From: an uncultured Neisseria sp.
GTDB taxonomy: Bacteria; Pseudomonadota; Gammaproteobacteria; Burkholderiales; Neisseriaceae
DNA: 8,363 nucleotides
Assembly (NCBI GenBank): GCA_927911515.1
Contig: CAKMQH010000240.1
Coordinates: 1-8,363 of the forward strand
Direction of reading: 5' to 3'
Shown here: one piece after another, positions 1 through 6,017 of the stretch
Layout of the letters: each line of letters starts with the position of its first letter
How positions within the stretch are numbered: position 1 is the first letter of the stretch
Position numbers and translations under genes: made by a program
Notes under the pieces: generated by a model
The model's database searches: none
What the model was told of the DNA's origin: nothing
What the model saw: the letters and a program-made list of their open reading frames with translations, nothing else

Positions 1-985
1 TTTATCGCGATTATCGCTATACTTGCTAACTATTTAGGAAACACTGATTTTTCCCATCATTATCATATCAGTGCTTTAATTATGCTATCTTGCTGGGAAT
101 GGCAATCGGCAATACCATTTATCCGCAATTTTCAACACAAGTGGAAAAAGGCGTTTTGTTTGCCAAAGGCGCGCTTCTTCGCACTGGCATTGTGCTGTAT
201 GGTTTCCGCCTCACTTTTGGCGATATTGCCGATGTAGGATTAAAATGCTGTCGTTACCGATGCAATCATGCTAATTTCAACCTTCTTTTTTTACTGCACT
301 TTTAGGCATTCGTTATCTAAAAATGGATAAACAATTGGTTTATCTCACTGGGGCAGGTTGCAGCATTTGCGGTGCGGCAGCAGTGATGGCGGCAGAGCCT
401 GTTACCAAAGCAGAATCCCATAAAGTTTCAGTGGCGATTGCCGTAGTGGTCATTTTCGGGACGCTTGCTATTTTTACTTACCCCTTGTTCTACACGTGGT
501 CACAACATTTAATTAACGCCCATCAATTCGGTATTTATGTTGGTTCTAGTGTACACGAAGTGGCTCAAGTTTATGCGATTGGGGAAAATATTGATCCTAT
601 CGTGGCGAATACTGCCGTCATTTCCAAAATGATCCGAGTGATGATGCTCGCCCCCTTTTTATTAATGCTTTCTTGGTTATTAACACGTAGTAATGGAGTA
701 TCAGAAAATACATCACACAAAATTACAATTCCTTGGTTTGCTGTACTTTTTATTGGTGTTGCCATTTTTAATTCTTTTGATTTATTACCAAAAGAACTCG
801 TGAAATTATTCGTTGAAATCGATTCTTTCTTATTAATTTCATCAATGGCTGCGCTTGGCTTAACGACGCAAGCAAGCGCAATCAAAAAGGCAGGATTAAA
901 ACCGTTTGTTTTAGGAATACTAACTTATTTATGGCTAGTGGTTGGTGGATTTTTAGTGAACTATGGAATATCAAAATTAATATAA
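1..985 (+). pseudogene. yeiH: YeiH-family (UPF0324) inner-membrane protein, frameshifted, 5' end outside window
   Basis: The product would be a multi-spanning inner-membrane protein of the YeiH/UPF0324 family, annotated elsewhere as a putative sulfate exporter; its true substrate is not settled. The reading frame is continuous only if three single-base changes are undone: a G is missing near 83-84, an A is extra in the run 242-245, and a T is extra in the run 286-292. After correction the protein reads through [44 protein letters not shown] and ALGLTTQ, all family-typical stretches. The longest intact part is 323-985 (220 residues, many hydrophobic segments). The region is visibly richer in A+T than the rest of the window and has no DUS, unlike its neighbours, suggesting acquisition from another genus. 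Two of the three indels lie in homopolymers, so assembly error is an alternative to true decay. The start lies left of the window. Confidence 0.85.
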
Positions 986-986
986 A
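981..986 (+). promoter_or_regulatory. Possible -10 box for the DUF2251-luxS unit
   Basis: TATAAA overlaps the yeiH stop codon and lies 24 bases before the next start codon. No good -35 hexamer is visible about 17 bases upstream, so this is a weak candidate. If real, the AT-rich tail of the yeiH remnant supplies the promoter of the following unit. Confidence 0.25.
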
Positions 987-1010
987 ATTCACTAAAGAGA
1001 GCGTTACCCA

Positions 1011-1430
1011 ATGGCACAATTACCGCTATATCTGACTTCTGAAATCAAAGACTTTACTGTCGGCATGCCCGAAGTTTTACAATCATTTTTCGAATATGTC
1101 CCTTATGGCGTCGTCTTTGAAGACGACGGCGACACAGGCTACTTTTATGCTACCTCGAAAGATGGGATTTTGGATGCTTTGCATATCTACAATGTCGAAG
1201 ATGTATCCGACAAACATATCCCCAATCATGTTTTGATTTTATGGGACGATGCCTGCACTTTGGCAGCTTTGTGCATCAACGACTACATCCATGCCGTCTA
1301 TGATTTTGTCGCGCAGGCAGGATATTGCCGCAACGGCTTCCCTGAGGCACACGGAGAATGGGTGAAAGTCGAAAACCGCGTCTTGGACGATGAATTGCTG
1401 GACAAACTCCTCTCCCGAAAATCTACATAA
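1011..1430 (+). CDS. DUF2251-like small cytoplasmic protein
   Basis: A 139-residue protein without signal peptide or membrane segment, so probably cytoplasmic. It is acidic and rich in aromatic residues (YVPYGVVFEDDGDTGYFYA at about 30-48, then HIPNHVLILWDD in the middle). The pattern matches what I recall of the DUF2251 family, whose function is unknown; the family name is from memory, not from a search. The start follows a weak purine-rich stretch (AAAGAGAG, 994-1001). It ends 21 bases before luxS, so the two are probably co-transcribed. No catalytic motif can be identified. Base composition is intermediate between the AT-rich yeiH remnant and luxS. Confidence 0.8.
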   Translation: MAQLPLYLTSEIKDFTVGMPEVLQSFFEYVPYGVVFEDDGDTGYFYATSKDGILDALHIYNVEDVSDKHIPNHVLILWDDACTLAALCINDYIHAVYDFVAQAGYCRNGFPEAHGEWVKVENRVLDDELLDKLLSRKST

Positions 1431-1451
1431 CCCACTCAAAAGGATAACAAA

Positions 1452-1958
1452 ATGCCCCTGTTAGACAGTTTCAAAGTCGACCACACCCGTATGCACGCCC
1501 CCGCCGTACGCGTGGCGAAAACCATGACTACGCCCAAAGGCGACACCATTACCGTATTCGACCTGCGCTTTTGCGTGCCCAACAAAGAAATCCTGCCTGA
1601 AAAAGGCATACACACGCTGGAGCATTTGTTCGCAGGCTTTATGCGCGACCACTTGAACGGAAACGGCGTGGAAATCATCGACATTTCCCCGATGGGCTGC
1701 CGCACCGGTTTCTACATGAGTCTCATCGGTACGCCCGACGAGCAGCAGGTCGCCGACGCTTGGCTCGCTTCGATGCAGGATGTGGTCAATGTCAAAGACC
1801 AAAGCAAAATCCCCGAGTTGAACGAATACCAATGCGGCACTTATCTGATGCACTCGCTTGCCGAAGCGCAGGAAATCGCGCAAAACGTCCTGACGCGCAA
1901 AGTGGCGGTGAACAAAAACGAAGAGCTGATGCTGGATGAAAGTTTGCTGAACGCTTAA
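1452..1958 (+). CDS. luxS: S-ribosylhomocysteine lyase (autoinducer-2 synthesis)
   Basis: LuxS cleaves S-ribosylhomocysteine to homocysteine and 4,5-dihydroxy-2,3-pentanedione, the precursor of AI-2. It acts in the cytoplasm as a metal-bound homodimer in the activated-methyl cycle. The 168-residue length is typical. The metal-binding motif HTLEH gives His54 and His58 with the catalytic Glu57. Cys128 in EYQCGTY is the third metal ligand, and Cys83 in PMGCRTG is the catalytic cysteine. All key residues are present, so the enzyme should be active. The start is set by a Shine-Dalgarno AAAGGA (1438-1443) and by the conserved N-terminus MPLLDSFKVDHT. It is the second gene of a unit with the DUF2251-like gene and is followed directly by a DUS-pair terminator. 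Confidence 0.98.
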   Translation: MPLLDSFKVDHTRMHAPAVRVAKTMTTPKGDTITVFDLRFCVPNKEILPEKGIHTLEHLFAGFMRDHLNGNGVEIIDISPMGCRTGFYMSLIGTPDEQQVADAWLASMQDVVNVKDQSKIPELNEYQCGTYLMHSLAEAQEIAQNVLTRKVAVNKNEELMLDESLLNA

Positions 1959-1971
1959 ACAATAGGCTTTG

Positions 1972-2016
1972 AAAAAGGTCGTCTGAAAACGGGAAACCGA
2001 TTTCAGACGACCTTTT
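1972..2016. terminator. Bidirectional terminator made of an inverted DUS pair
   Basis: AAGGTCGTCTGAAA (from 1975) and its inverse TTTCAGACGACCTT (to about 2014) form a strong hairpin with a 12-base loop. It is flanked by A5 on the left and T4 on the right, so it can act as an intrinsic terminator on both strands. It lies between convergent luxS and the minus-strand coiled-coil gene. Each arm is also a mucosa-type DNA uptake sequence. Confidence 0.9.
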
Positions 2017-2071
2017 GCTTGAATAGAAAGGATGGACAACGTGTCTATTGAAGCGGCAAACCGCAGACCGT

Positions 2072-2413
2072 TTACCGCCCTGCTTTGGTTCCGCCCGGCC
2101 CATACACGGCGCCCCACGCAGCATCGAGCTGCTGCCCAGCCTGCCTCAAGGTTTCCGCCTGCTGGCTTTTCACATTCATTGCCGCCTGAAGCTCGCCCTG
2201 CAAGCGGACGATGTCGGCTTGGGCTTTTTGCAGGCGGTATTGCGCGTCTTCAAGGTCGCTTTGTAGGGAAATGATTTTGCTGTCGTTGCCGGTTTGCTGT
2301 TTCAGGGCAGCGCGGTAGGCGGAACGCGCGTTCATCAAATTGTCTTCCGCAGTGTCTGCCGCTGCGTTCAGCGAAACGCCGATTAATATCAAGGCGATGA
2401 GTTTGTTGTTCAT
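2072..2413 (-). CDS. Small secreted coiled-coil protein
   Basis: A 113-residue protein of unknown function. Residues 1-19 form a Sec signal peptide (MNNKLIALILIGVSLNAAA) with a likely cleavage after Ala-Ala-Ala, so the mature protein should be periplasmic. The mature part is almost wholly helical, with heptad-like spacing from about residue 45 to 95 (SLQSDLEDAQYRLQKAQADI, then RLQGELQAAMNV), which indicates a coiled coil. The end is short and glycine-rich (GAVYGPGGTKAGR). The start follows a good Shine-Dalgarno sequence (AAAGGA on the minus strand, about 2420-2425). A long CREE ends only 30 bases upstream of the start, so native promoter sequence was probably displaced. Family not recognised. 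Confidence 0.85.
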   Translation of the reverse strand: MNNKLIALILIGVSLNAAADTAEDNLMNARSAYRAALKQQTGNDSKIISLQSDLEDAQYRLQKAQADIVRLQGELQAAMNVKSQQAETLRQAGQQLDAAWGAVYGPGGTKAGR

Positions 2414-2440
2414 AAAACATCCTTTGATGCTGTCCCGCTA

Positions 2441-2446
2441 TGTATA
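2441..2446 (-). promoter_or_regulatory. Candidate -10 box at the CREE edge driving the coiled-coil gene
   Basis: On the minus strand the CREE terminus joins the flank to form TATACA, a fair -10 box, 27 bases before the coiled-coil gene start. Seventeen bases upstream, inside the CREE, lies TACTGG, a poor -35. CREE ends are known in pathogenic Neisseria to provide outward promoters. Activity here is inferred. Confidence 0.35.
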
Positions 2447-2598
2447 GTGGATTAACTTTAAACCAGTACGGCGTTGCCTCGCCTTAGCTCAAAGAGAACG
2501 ATTCTTTAAGGTGCTGAAGCACCAAGTGAATCGGTTCCGTACTCTTTGTACTGTCTGCGGCTTCGTCGCCTTGTCCTGATTTTTGTTAATCCACTATA
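2443..2598. mobile_element. Correia repeat enclosed element (CREE), long form, copy 1
   Basis: A 156-bp MITE with terminal inverted repeats TATAGTGGATTAAC and its inverse TAATCCACTATA. Its interior matches the long Correia/NEMIS form (AAGAGAACGATTCT and GGTGCTGAAGCACC palindromes). CREEs move through TA target sites. Long copies are reported to bind IHF, and their transcripts can be cut by RNase III. It sits between the patatin gene and the coiled-coil gene, 30 bases upstream of the latter's start. It differs from copy 2 at only about nine positions and lies in the same orientation. Confidence 0.97.
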
Positions 2599-2601
2599 TT
2601 A

Positions 2602-2645
2602 GAGGTCTCTGAAAACGGAAAAGCTGTTTTCAGACGACCTTTTTG
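2602..2645. terminator. Hairpin with one damaged DUS arm, behind the patatin gene
   Basis: The left arm GGTCTCTGAAAAC lacks one G relative to GGTCGTCTGAAAAC. The right arm GTTTTCAGACGACC is intact and followed by T5 on the plus strand. The stem therefore carries one bulge. It lies 18 bases beyond the stop of the minus-strand patatin gene and probably terminates it, although the T-run favours plus-strand reading. Confidence 0.7.
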
Positions 2646-2662
2646 ATGCGGTAGGCTATTGA

Positions 2663-3577
2663 TTAATATTGATAGGCGGCGAGTTTGCGCTTGATTTCCG
2701 GCAGGGCGGCGCGGGCGGCTTCCTCACCCAGTTGGATGGCGCGTTGTTTTTGGTCGAAACCGCCGATAGAACCCATCTCCAACACTTTCGGTTTGATCAC
2801 GACGTTTGCCTGCCCCAATTCATGTTGGAGCAGCGGAATGCTCATGACGTTGAACGTTTGGTCGAGATAAGAGAAAAAGCTTTTGTTGACGTTTTTCACC
2901 GGACGGGCGGAAATATCGACAGCGATAATGAAATTGGCACCTTGTTTTTTAGCCGCGCTGACGGGAACGGGTTGCGACAGACCGCCGTCCACATATCGGC
3001 GGCCGCCAATCACGGCGGGCTGGAACACGTTGGGAATGGAAGCGGACGCGCGGACTGCCTGTCCGACATTGCCTCGATTGAAGGCGACCGCTTTGCCGCT
3101 TTCAAAATCGGTGGCGACGGCGGCGAATTTGATCGGAAATTGTTGGATGGGGCGGTTACCGACTTTGTAGTTGATGTAGTTTTGCAGTTTTTCGCCTTTG
3201 ATGAAGCCGCTGGTGGAGAGGGTCAGGTCAACCAAGTCGGTTTTGCCCAAAATTTCGGCTTCGAGTTCGAGGCGGTCGGGCGACATGCCTGAAGCGTACA
3301 GGCTGCCGACGATGGAGCCTGCGGATGTACCGGTCACGACTTTGACGGGAATATTGTTTTCTTTCAAGACTTTGATAATACCGATATGGGCAAAGCCTTT
3401 GGATGCGCCGCCACCAAGCGCAAGGGCGACCACGGCTTTGGGCTTGGCGGTATTCGCGGTCTGGGTATGCGGCTTGTTGTCCGATTTGTCGGAATTATGG
3501 CTCGGACAGGCAGCGAGCATGAGTACGACAGACGCAGTCAGCGTAGTGCGCAGTGTTTGAATCAGTAATGGTTTCAT
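2663..3577 (-). CDS. Patatin-like phospholipase, predicted lipoprotein
   Basis: A 304-residue predicted acyl hydrolase of the bacterial patatin family (RssA-like). Residues 1-24 are a lipoprotein signal ending in the lipobox LAAC with Cys24, followed by a polar linker (25-45), so the enzyme should be anchored in the envelope. The catalytic domain starts with the oxyanion motif LALGGGASKGFAHIG (52-66). The nucleophile is Ser85 in GTSAG, and the catalytic aspartate is Asp197 in VDGG, so the Ser-Asp dyad is complete. Likely substrates are phospholipids or other lipid esters; this is a family inference. The start codon directly follows a DUS on its own strand; AAAGG at the DUS edge (3588-3592) serves as Shine-Dalgarno. 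The gene stands alone between two same-orientation long CREEs, and the upstream one may supply its promoter. Confidence 0.93.
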   Translation of the reverse strand: MKPLLIQTLRTTLTASVVLMLAACPSHNSDKSDNKPHTQTANTAKPKAVVALALGGGASKGFAHIGIIKVLKENNIPVKVVTGTSAGSIVGSLYASGMSPDRLELEAEILGKTDLVDLTLSTSGFIKGEKLQNYINYKVGNRPIQQFPIKFAAVATDFESGKAVAFNRGNVGQAVRASASIPNVFQPAVIGGRRYVDGGLSQPVPVSAAKKQGANFIIAVDISARPVKNVNKSFFSYLDQTFNVMSIPLLQHELGQANVVIKPKVLEMGSIGGFDQKQRAIQLGEEAARAALPEIKRKLAAYQY

Positions 3578-3592
3578 TTTCAGACGACCTTT
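3578..3592 (-). promoter_or_regulatory. DUS doubling as Shine-Dalgarno region of the patatin gene
   Basis: The minus strand reads AAAGGTCGTCTGAAA immediately before ATG. AAAGG is the only Shine-Dalgarno candidate, with a 10-base spacer made of the rest of the uptake sequence. The site is an unpaired mucosa-type DUS. Confidence 0.75.
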
Positions 3593-3615
3593 ATAGATGG
3601 ATTTTTGGTTTGGAA

Positions 3616-3621
3616 CATATA
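3616..3621 (-). promoter_or_regulatory. Candidate outward promoter -10 box at the CREE copy 2 edge
   Basis: On the minus strand, TATATG spans the junction of the CREE terminus and its flank, 38 bases before the patatin start codon. TACTGG lies 17 bases upstream as a weak -35. This is the same geometry as at the left edge of CREE copy 1. Confidence 0.35.
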
Positions 3622-3774
3622 GTGGATTAAATTTAAACCAGTACGGCGTTGCCTCGCCTTAGCTCAAAGAGAACGATTCTCTAAGGTGCTGAAGCACCAA
3701 GTGAATCAGTTCCGTACTATCTGTACTGTCTGCGGCTTCGTCGCCTTGTCCTGATTTAAATTTAATCCACTATA
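3618..3774. mobile_element. Correia repeat enclosed element (CREE), long form, copy 2
   Basis: A 157-bp long-form CREE with termini TATAGTGGATTAAATTTAAA and TTTAAATTTAATCCACTATA. The inverted termini are nearly perfect over 20 bases except for the CC/TC inner edge. It is in the same orientation as copy 1, differing by scattered substitutions and a small change near the right end. It occupies the upstream region of the patatin gene. Confidence 0.97.
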
Positions 3775-4065
3775 TTATCAGCCGAACGGCGCGAAACTGT
3801 CGCGGTATGCGCTCCGTCGTGTTTTTATCGGCGCGGCTGCGGTAAAGCGGCAGAAACCTGTTGCCCGCTTGGTCATGAAAACAGGCGGAATCAGGAGAAC
3901 AGGGGCAATCTGCCATCCGCACTGTCAGGCGGCACAAGCGGGAAGTTTAGCGCATCGTTATGCCGAAATCAAAAAAGGTCGTCTGAAAGAGGCTCAATCT
4001 GTTTTCAGACGACCTCATTTTAAAACCCCAAAAAATATTCTCACTAAAAACATCAAGGAACCAAA
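3775..4065. other. Intergenic stretch without a recognisable gene
   Basis: This 291-base stretch runs from the right end of CREE copy 2 to the lipoprotein gene. One plus-strand frame stays open through it, but the translation is arginine-rich, crosses the DUS hairpin and overlaps the lipoprotein start, and has no ribosome binding site at its ATG (3869). A 32-residue minus-strand frame (3778-3876) also lacks a ribosome binding site. It may be leftover sequence of a lost gene. Apart from the DUS hairpin (3971-4015) I see nothing supportable. Confidence 0.6.
3971..4015. terminator. Inverted DUS pair upstream of the modular lipoprotein gene
   Basis: AGGTCGTCTGAAA (3976-3988) and TTTCAGACGACCT (4003-4015) pair around a 14-base loop. 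On the minus strand the stem is followed by six T, a good intrinsic terminator for leftward transcription. On the plus strand no T-run follows. It ends 50 bases before the lipoprotein start. Confidence 0.7.
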
Positions 4066-5248
4066 ATGCACTTACGCACTTCCATCATCCTCTCTTTATC
4101 CGCGCTCTCTTTAGGCGCGTGTATCAGCAACCCAAGTTCGGCACCCACCATTTCTTCATCGTCAACACCCATCAACCCGTTCGCCAAAGACTATCTTTAT
4201 TATTTCGAGCATCTCGACGAAGCCAAAGCTAAAAACGAACAATGTTTGAAAGACGGCGTGTTTAAAAAGGTGGGCGTTGATATGGAAAACGCCGATGAAC
4301 GACAAATGATTGCGGAGTATCCCGACGATATTTTGATGCTCAATCCTGGCAACACCGAATTATCCCCCTGTTTCGCCGCATGGACGGCAAACAATGCTGC
4401 AGAACCGCTGCGCAAATGGCAGGAGGAAAATGCGAAAAAAGAAGCGACTAATCAAAAATTTGAAAAGCAGGTCAGCCAGTTCAAAGCCGAATGGGAAAAG
4501 AAATACGCCAATGAAGATTGGAACACATTCTACCCCGAGGCTTTGCGTAAAGAATCTGTTCAAGCGCGGAATAGAAAAAACCGATTGGAAGATCGGGCCA
4601 AAAGAGAAGCCATCGACCGCATTTTTGTCGATAAGGCAGAGCCGTTCTTGAATGAATTGAAAACAAAAAACATTGAAACATTGGCCCAAGAAATTCCACA
4701 AAGCTGTCGTAAGGGAGCTTGGGACCTTATTCCTTCGTGTAAAGCCTATTATCATGTTTTAAAGGATAAATTCTCAGAAAAAACATTATCCGAATTGGCG
4801 GGTATGGAAAAACAATATAAAGGTGCCAAGCATTTGTCTGCTCCCGTTTTGTCAGCTGCCTACCGTTCTGCGGTGGAGGGAAATTCAAAAAGAATGGATA
4901 AAACATTAATGCTGGACTATCGCAAACTCAATACCGAATATATGCAATGTACTAAAAAAATCGGCGGTAAAATAGCAGCAACACCGTTCCAGATGGATAA
5001 AACCGGAGATTACACCTTTTCCTTTTATTCAGAACTTTATCCAGAATGCGTCATTACGAATCAAGTCATGGAAAGGTTGGAGCTGCCATCCAATTTAAGT
5101 AAGGTTGTTGACAGAGAAGTGTGGATGAAGTTAGGCAAACACATCTGGGAAACGGAAGCAAACCACGAAAAAGAATACGAGCAGTTGGAAAAAACGCCTG
5201 AGGTCGCACAAACCAAAACAATCTTGGCTCAGAAATACGCCCAAATAC

Positions 5249-5278
5249 CTTGGCAAAATTTCACTTGGCAAAATTTCA
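5249..5278 (+). repeat. Perfect 15-bp tandem duplication inside the lipoprotein gene
   Basis: CTTGGCAAAATTTCA occurs twice head to tail (5249-5263 and 5264-5278). The repeat is in frame and yields WQNFTWQNFI. The paralogous A-module region upstream has only one such tryptophan motif (DWNTFY), so this looks like a recent slippage duplication. Confidence 0.95.
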
Positions 5279-5546
5279 TAAGTACCGTAGAAAAAGACTA
5301 TCCGACGACTATAGCAGACATTTTCTCGGGTACGAAAGAGGAACAGAAGCAGAAACAAAAGCAGCATCAGATAATGGTCATAGCATTGAACCAGGTGTTT
5401 ACTGACAAAATCCAGCCTCTCGTGGATGAATTGGCGAAAAAAAGCATCGATCAACTGATTGCCGAAATACCTGCCAGCTGTCGCGATGAAAGAAAAATAG
5501 ATTGGTTAGCAGATAGTCAATGTGATGCATATTCCCGCGCTCTCTC

Positions 5547-5554
5547 AAAAAAAA
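5547..5554 (+). repeat. Homopolymeric A8 tract at the frame break
   Basis: Eight consecutive A lie in TCTC-A8-TTTCAG. Seven would restore the frame, giving SKKFQNQTLEEL, which aligns with KDKFSEKTLSEL of the first module. Such tracts can slip during replication or transcription. Confidence 0.9.
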
Positions 5555-5948
5555 TTTCAGAATCAGACGTTAGAAGAGCTTTCTGCTTCAAAAGATAAAT
5601 ATGAAAATAAAGATGAAGAGGGGCTTTCACGGGTTTACACAGCCTACTCTTTGGCATTGCATGAAAAAGAGAGAAAACAATACCTTGAACTGAGCAATGA
5701 TGATACCAAGCGAGAAGCGGCATATAGGCAATGTATCAAAAATATCAGTGGAATCATCGAAAAATCATATATTTCAGAAGAGGATAGTGCTTCTTCGTAT
5801 GCTAGGCGGGCGCCGGGATGCCTAGCGTTTAGCTCTAGTCTTCGAATTGAAGAGTCACGTTTCGACTACTTTACTGAAACGCTGCTTAATAAAAAACGTT
5901 TCCAACAAGCATCCGCAGTCAAACAAAATTGATGGAAACATTTCATCA

Positions 5949-5988
5949 AAAGGTCGTCTGAAACCGTCTTGATGTTTTCAGACGACCT
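5949..5988. terminator. Inverted DUS pair behind the lipoprotein gene
   Basis: AGGTCGTCTGAAA (5951-5963) and TTTCAGACGACCT (5976-5988) form a hairpin with a 12-base loop, 18 bases after the second-frame stop. No T-run follows on the plus strand, so termination there may be weak; T4 follows on the minus strand. The hairpin ends 29 bases before the oxidoreductase start, so it lies in or just before that gene's leader. Confidence 0.75.
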
Positions 5989-6017
5989 GTCAGAACCCTA
6001 AACCGACATTCACCCCC

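Larger units (their letters stand above)
4066..5932 (+). pseudogene. Modular cysteine-rich lipoprotein, reading frame broken at an 8-A tract
   Basis: As read, translation gives 510 residues ending at 5598. The continuation (5555-5932) lies one frame over and matches the protein's own internal repeat. With seven A instead of eight at 5547-5554 the product would be 621 residues. Residues 1-19 are a lipoprotein signal with lipobox LGAC (Cys19); Shine-Dalgarno AAGGA lies at 4055-4059. The body is helical, Lys/Glu-rich and modular. An A module (about 182-236, with SCR at 213-215) recurs at 440-497 (SCR at 471-473). A B module with a QC...C pair occurs at Cys60/Cys102, at Cys295/Cys328, and again after the tract (codons 5732 and 5819). 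Each full A+B unit thus has four matching cysteines. The fold and function are unknown to me. The broken frame may be a phase switch, a slippage site or decay. The gene is richer in A+T than its oxidoreductase neighbour. Confidence 0.85.

Noticed and set aside
571..885. Minus-strand open frame opposite the yeiH remnant
   Set aside because: It is a shadow of the membrane-protein frame, which carries conserved YeiH motifs.
1111..1130. Palindrome GTCGTCTTTGAAGACGAC in the DUF2251-like gene, resembling a DUS
   Set aside because: The core is GTCGTCTTTG, not GTCGTCTGAA, and it lies in coding sequence (VVFEDD); probably a by-product of codons.
1461..2117. Minus-strand open frame opposite luxS
   Set aside because: It runs across the luxS terminator hairpin and into the coiled-coil gene; luxS is unmistakable on the plus strand.
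2669..3292. Long plus-strand open frame (207 codons) across the patatin gene
   Set aside because: It is antisense to a gene with a complete catalytic dyad and lipobox; the translation has no domain logic or ribosome binding site.
2443..3774. Composite transposon carrying the patatin gene
   Set aside because: CREEs encode no transposase and no duplication flanking the whole block is visible; two independent insertions explain it more simply.
3778..3876. Minus-strand 32-residue frame beside CREE copy 2
   Set aside because: No Shine-Dalgarno, no recognisable signal or motif; too short to support.
3869..4114. Plus-strand open frame upstream of the lipoprotein gene
   Set aside because: No ribosome binding site, arginine-rich random-looking product, crosses a DUS hairpin and overlaps the lipoprotein start.
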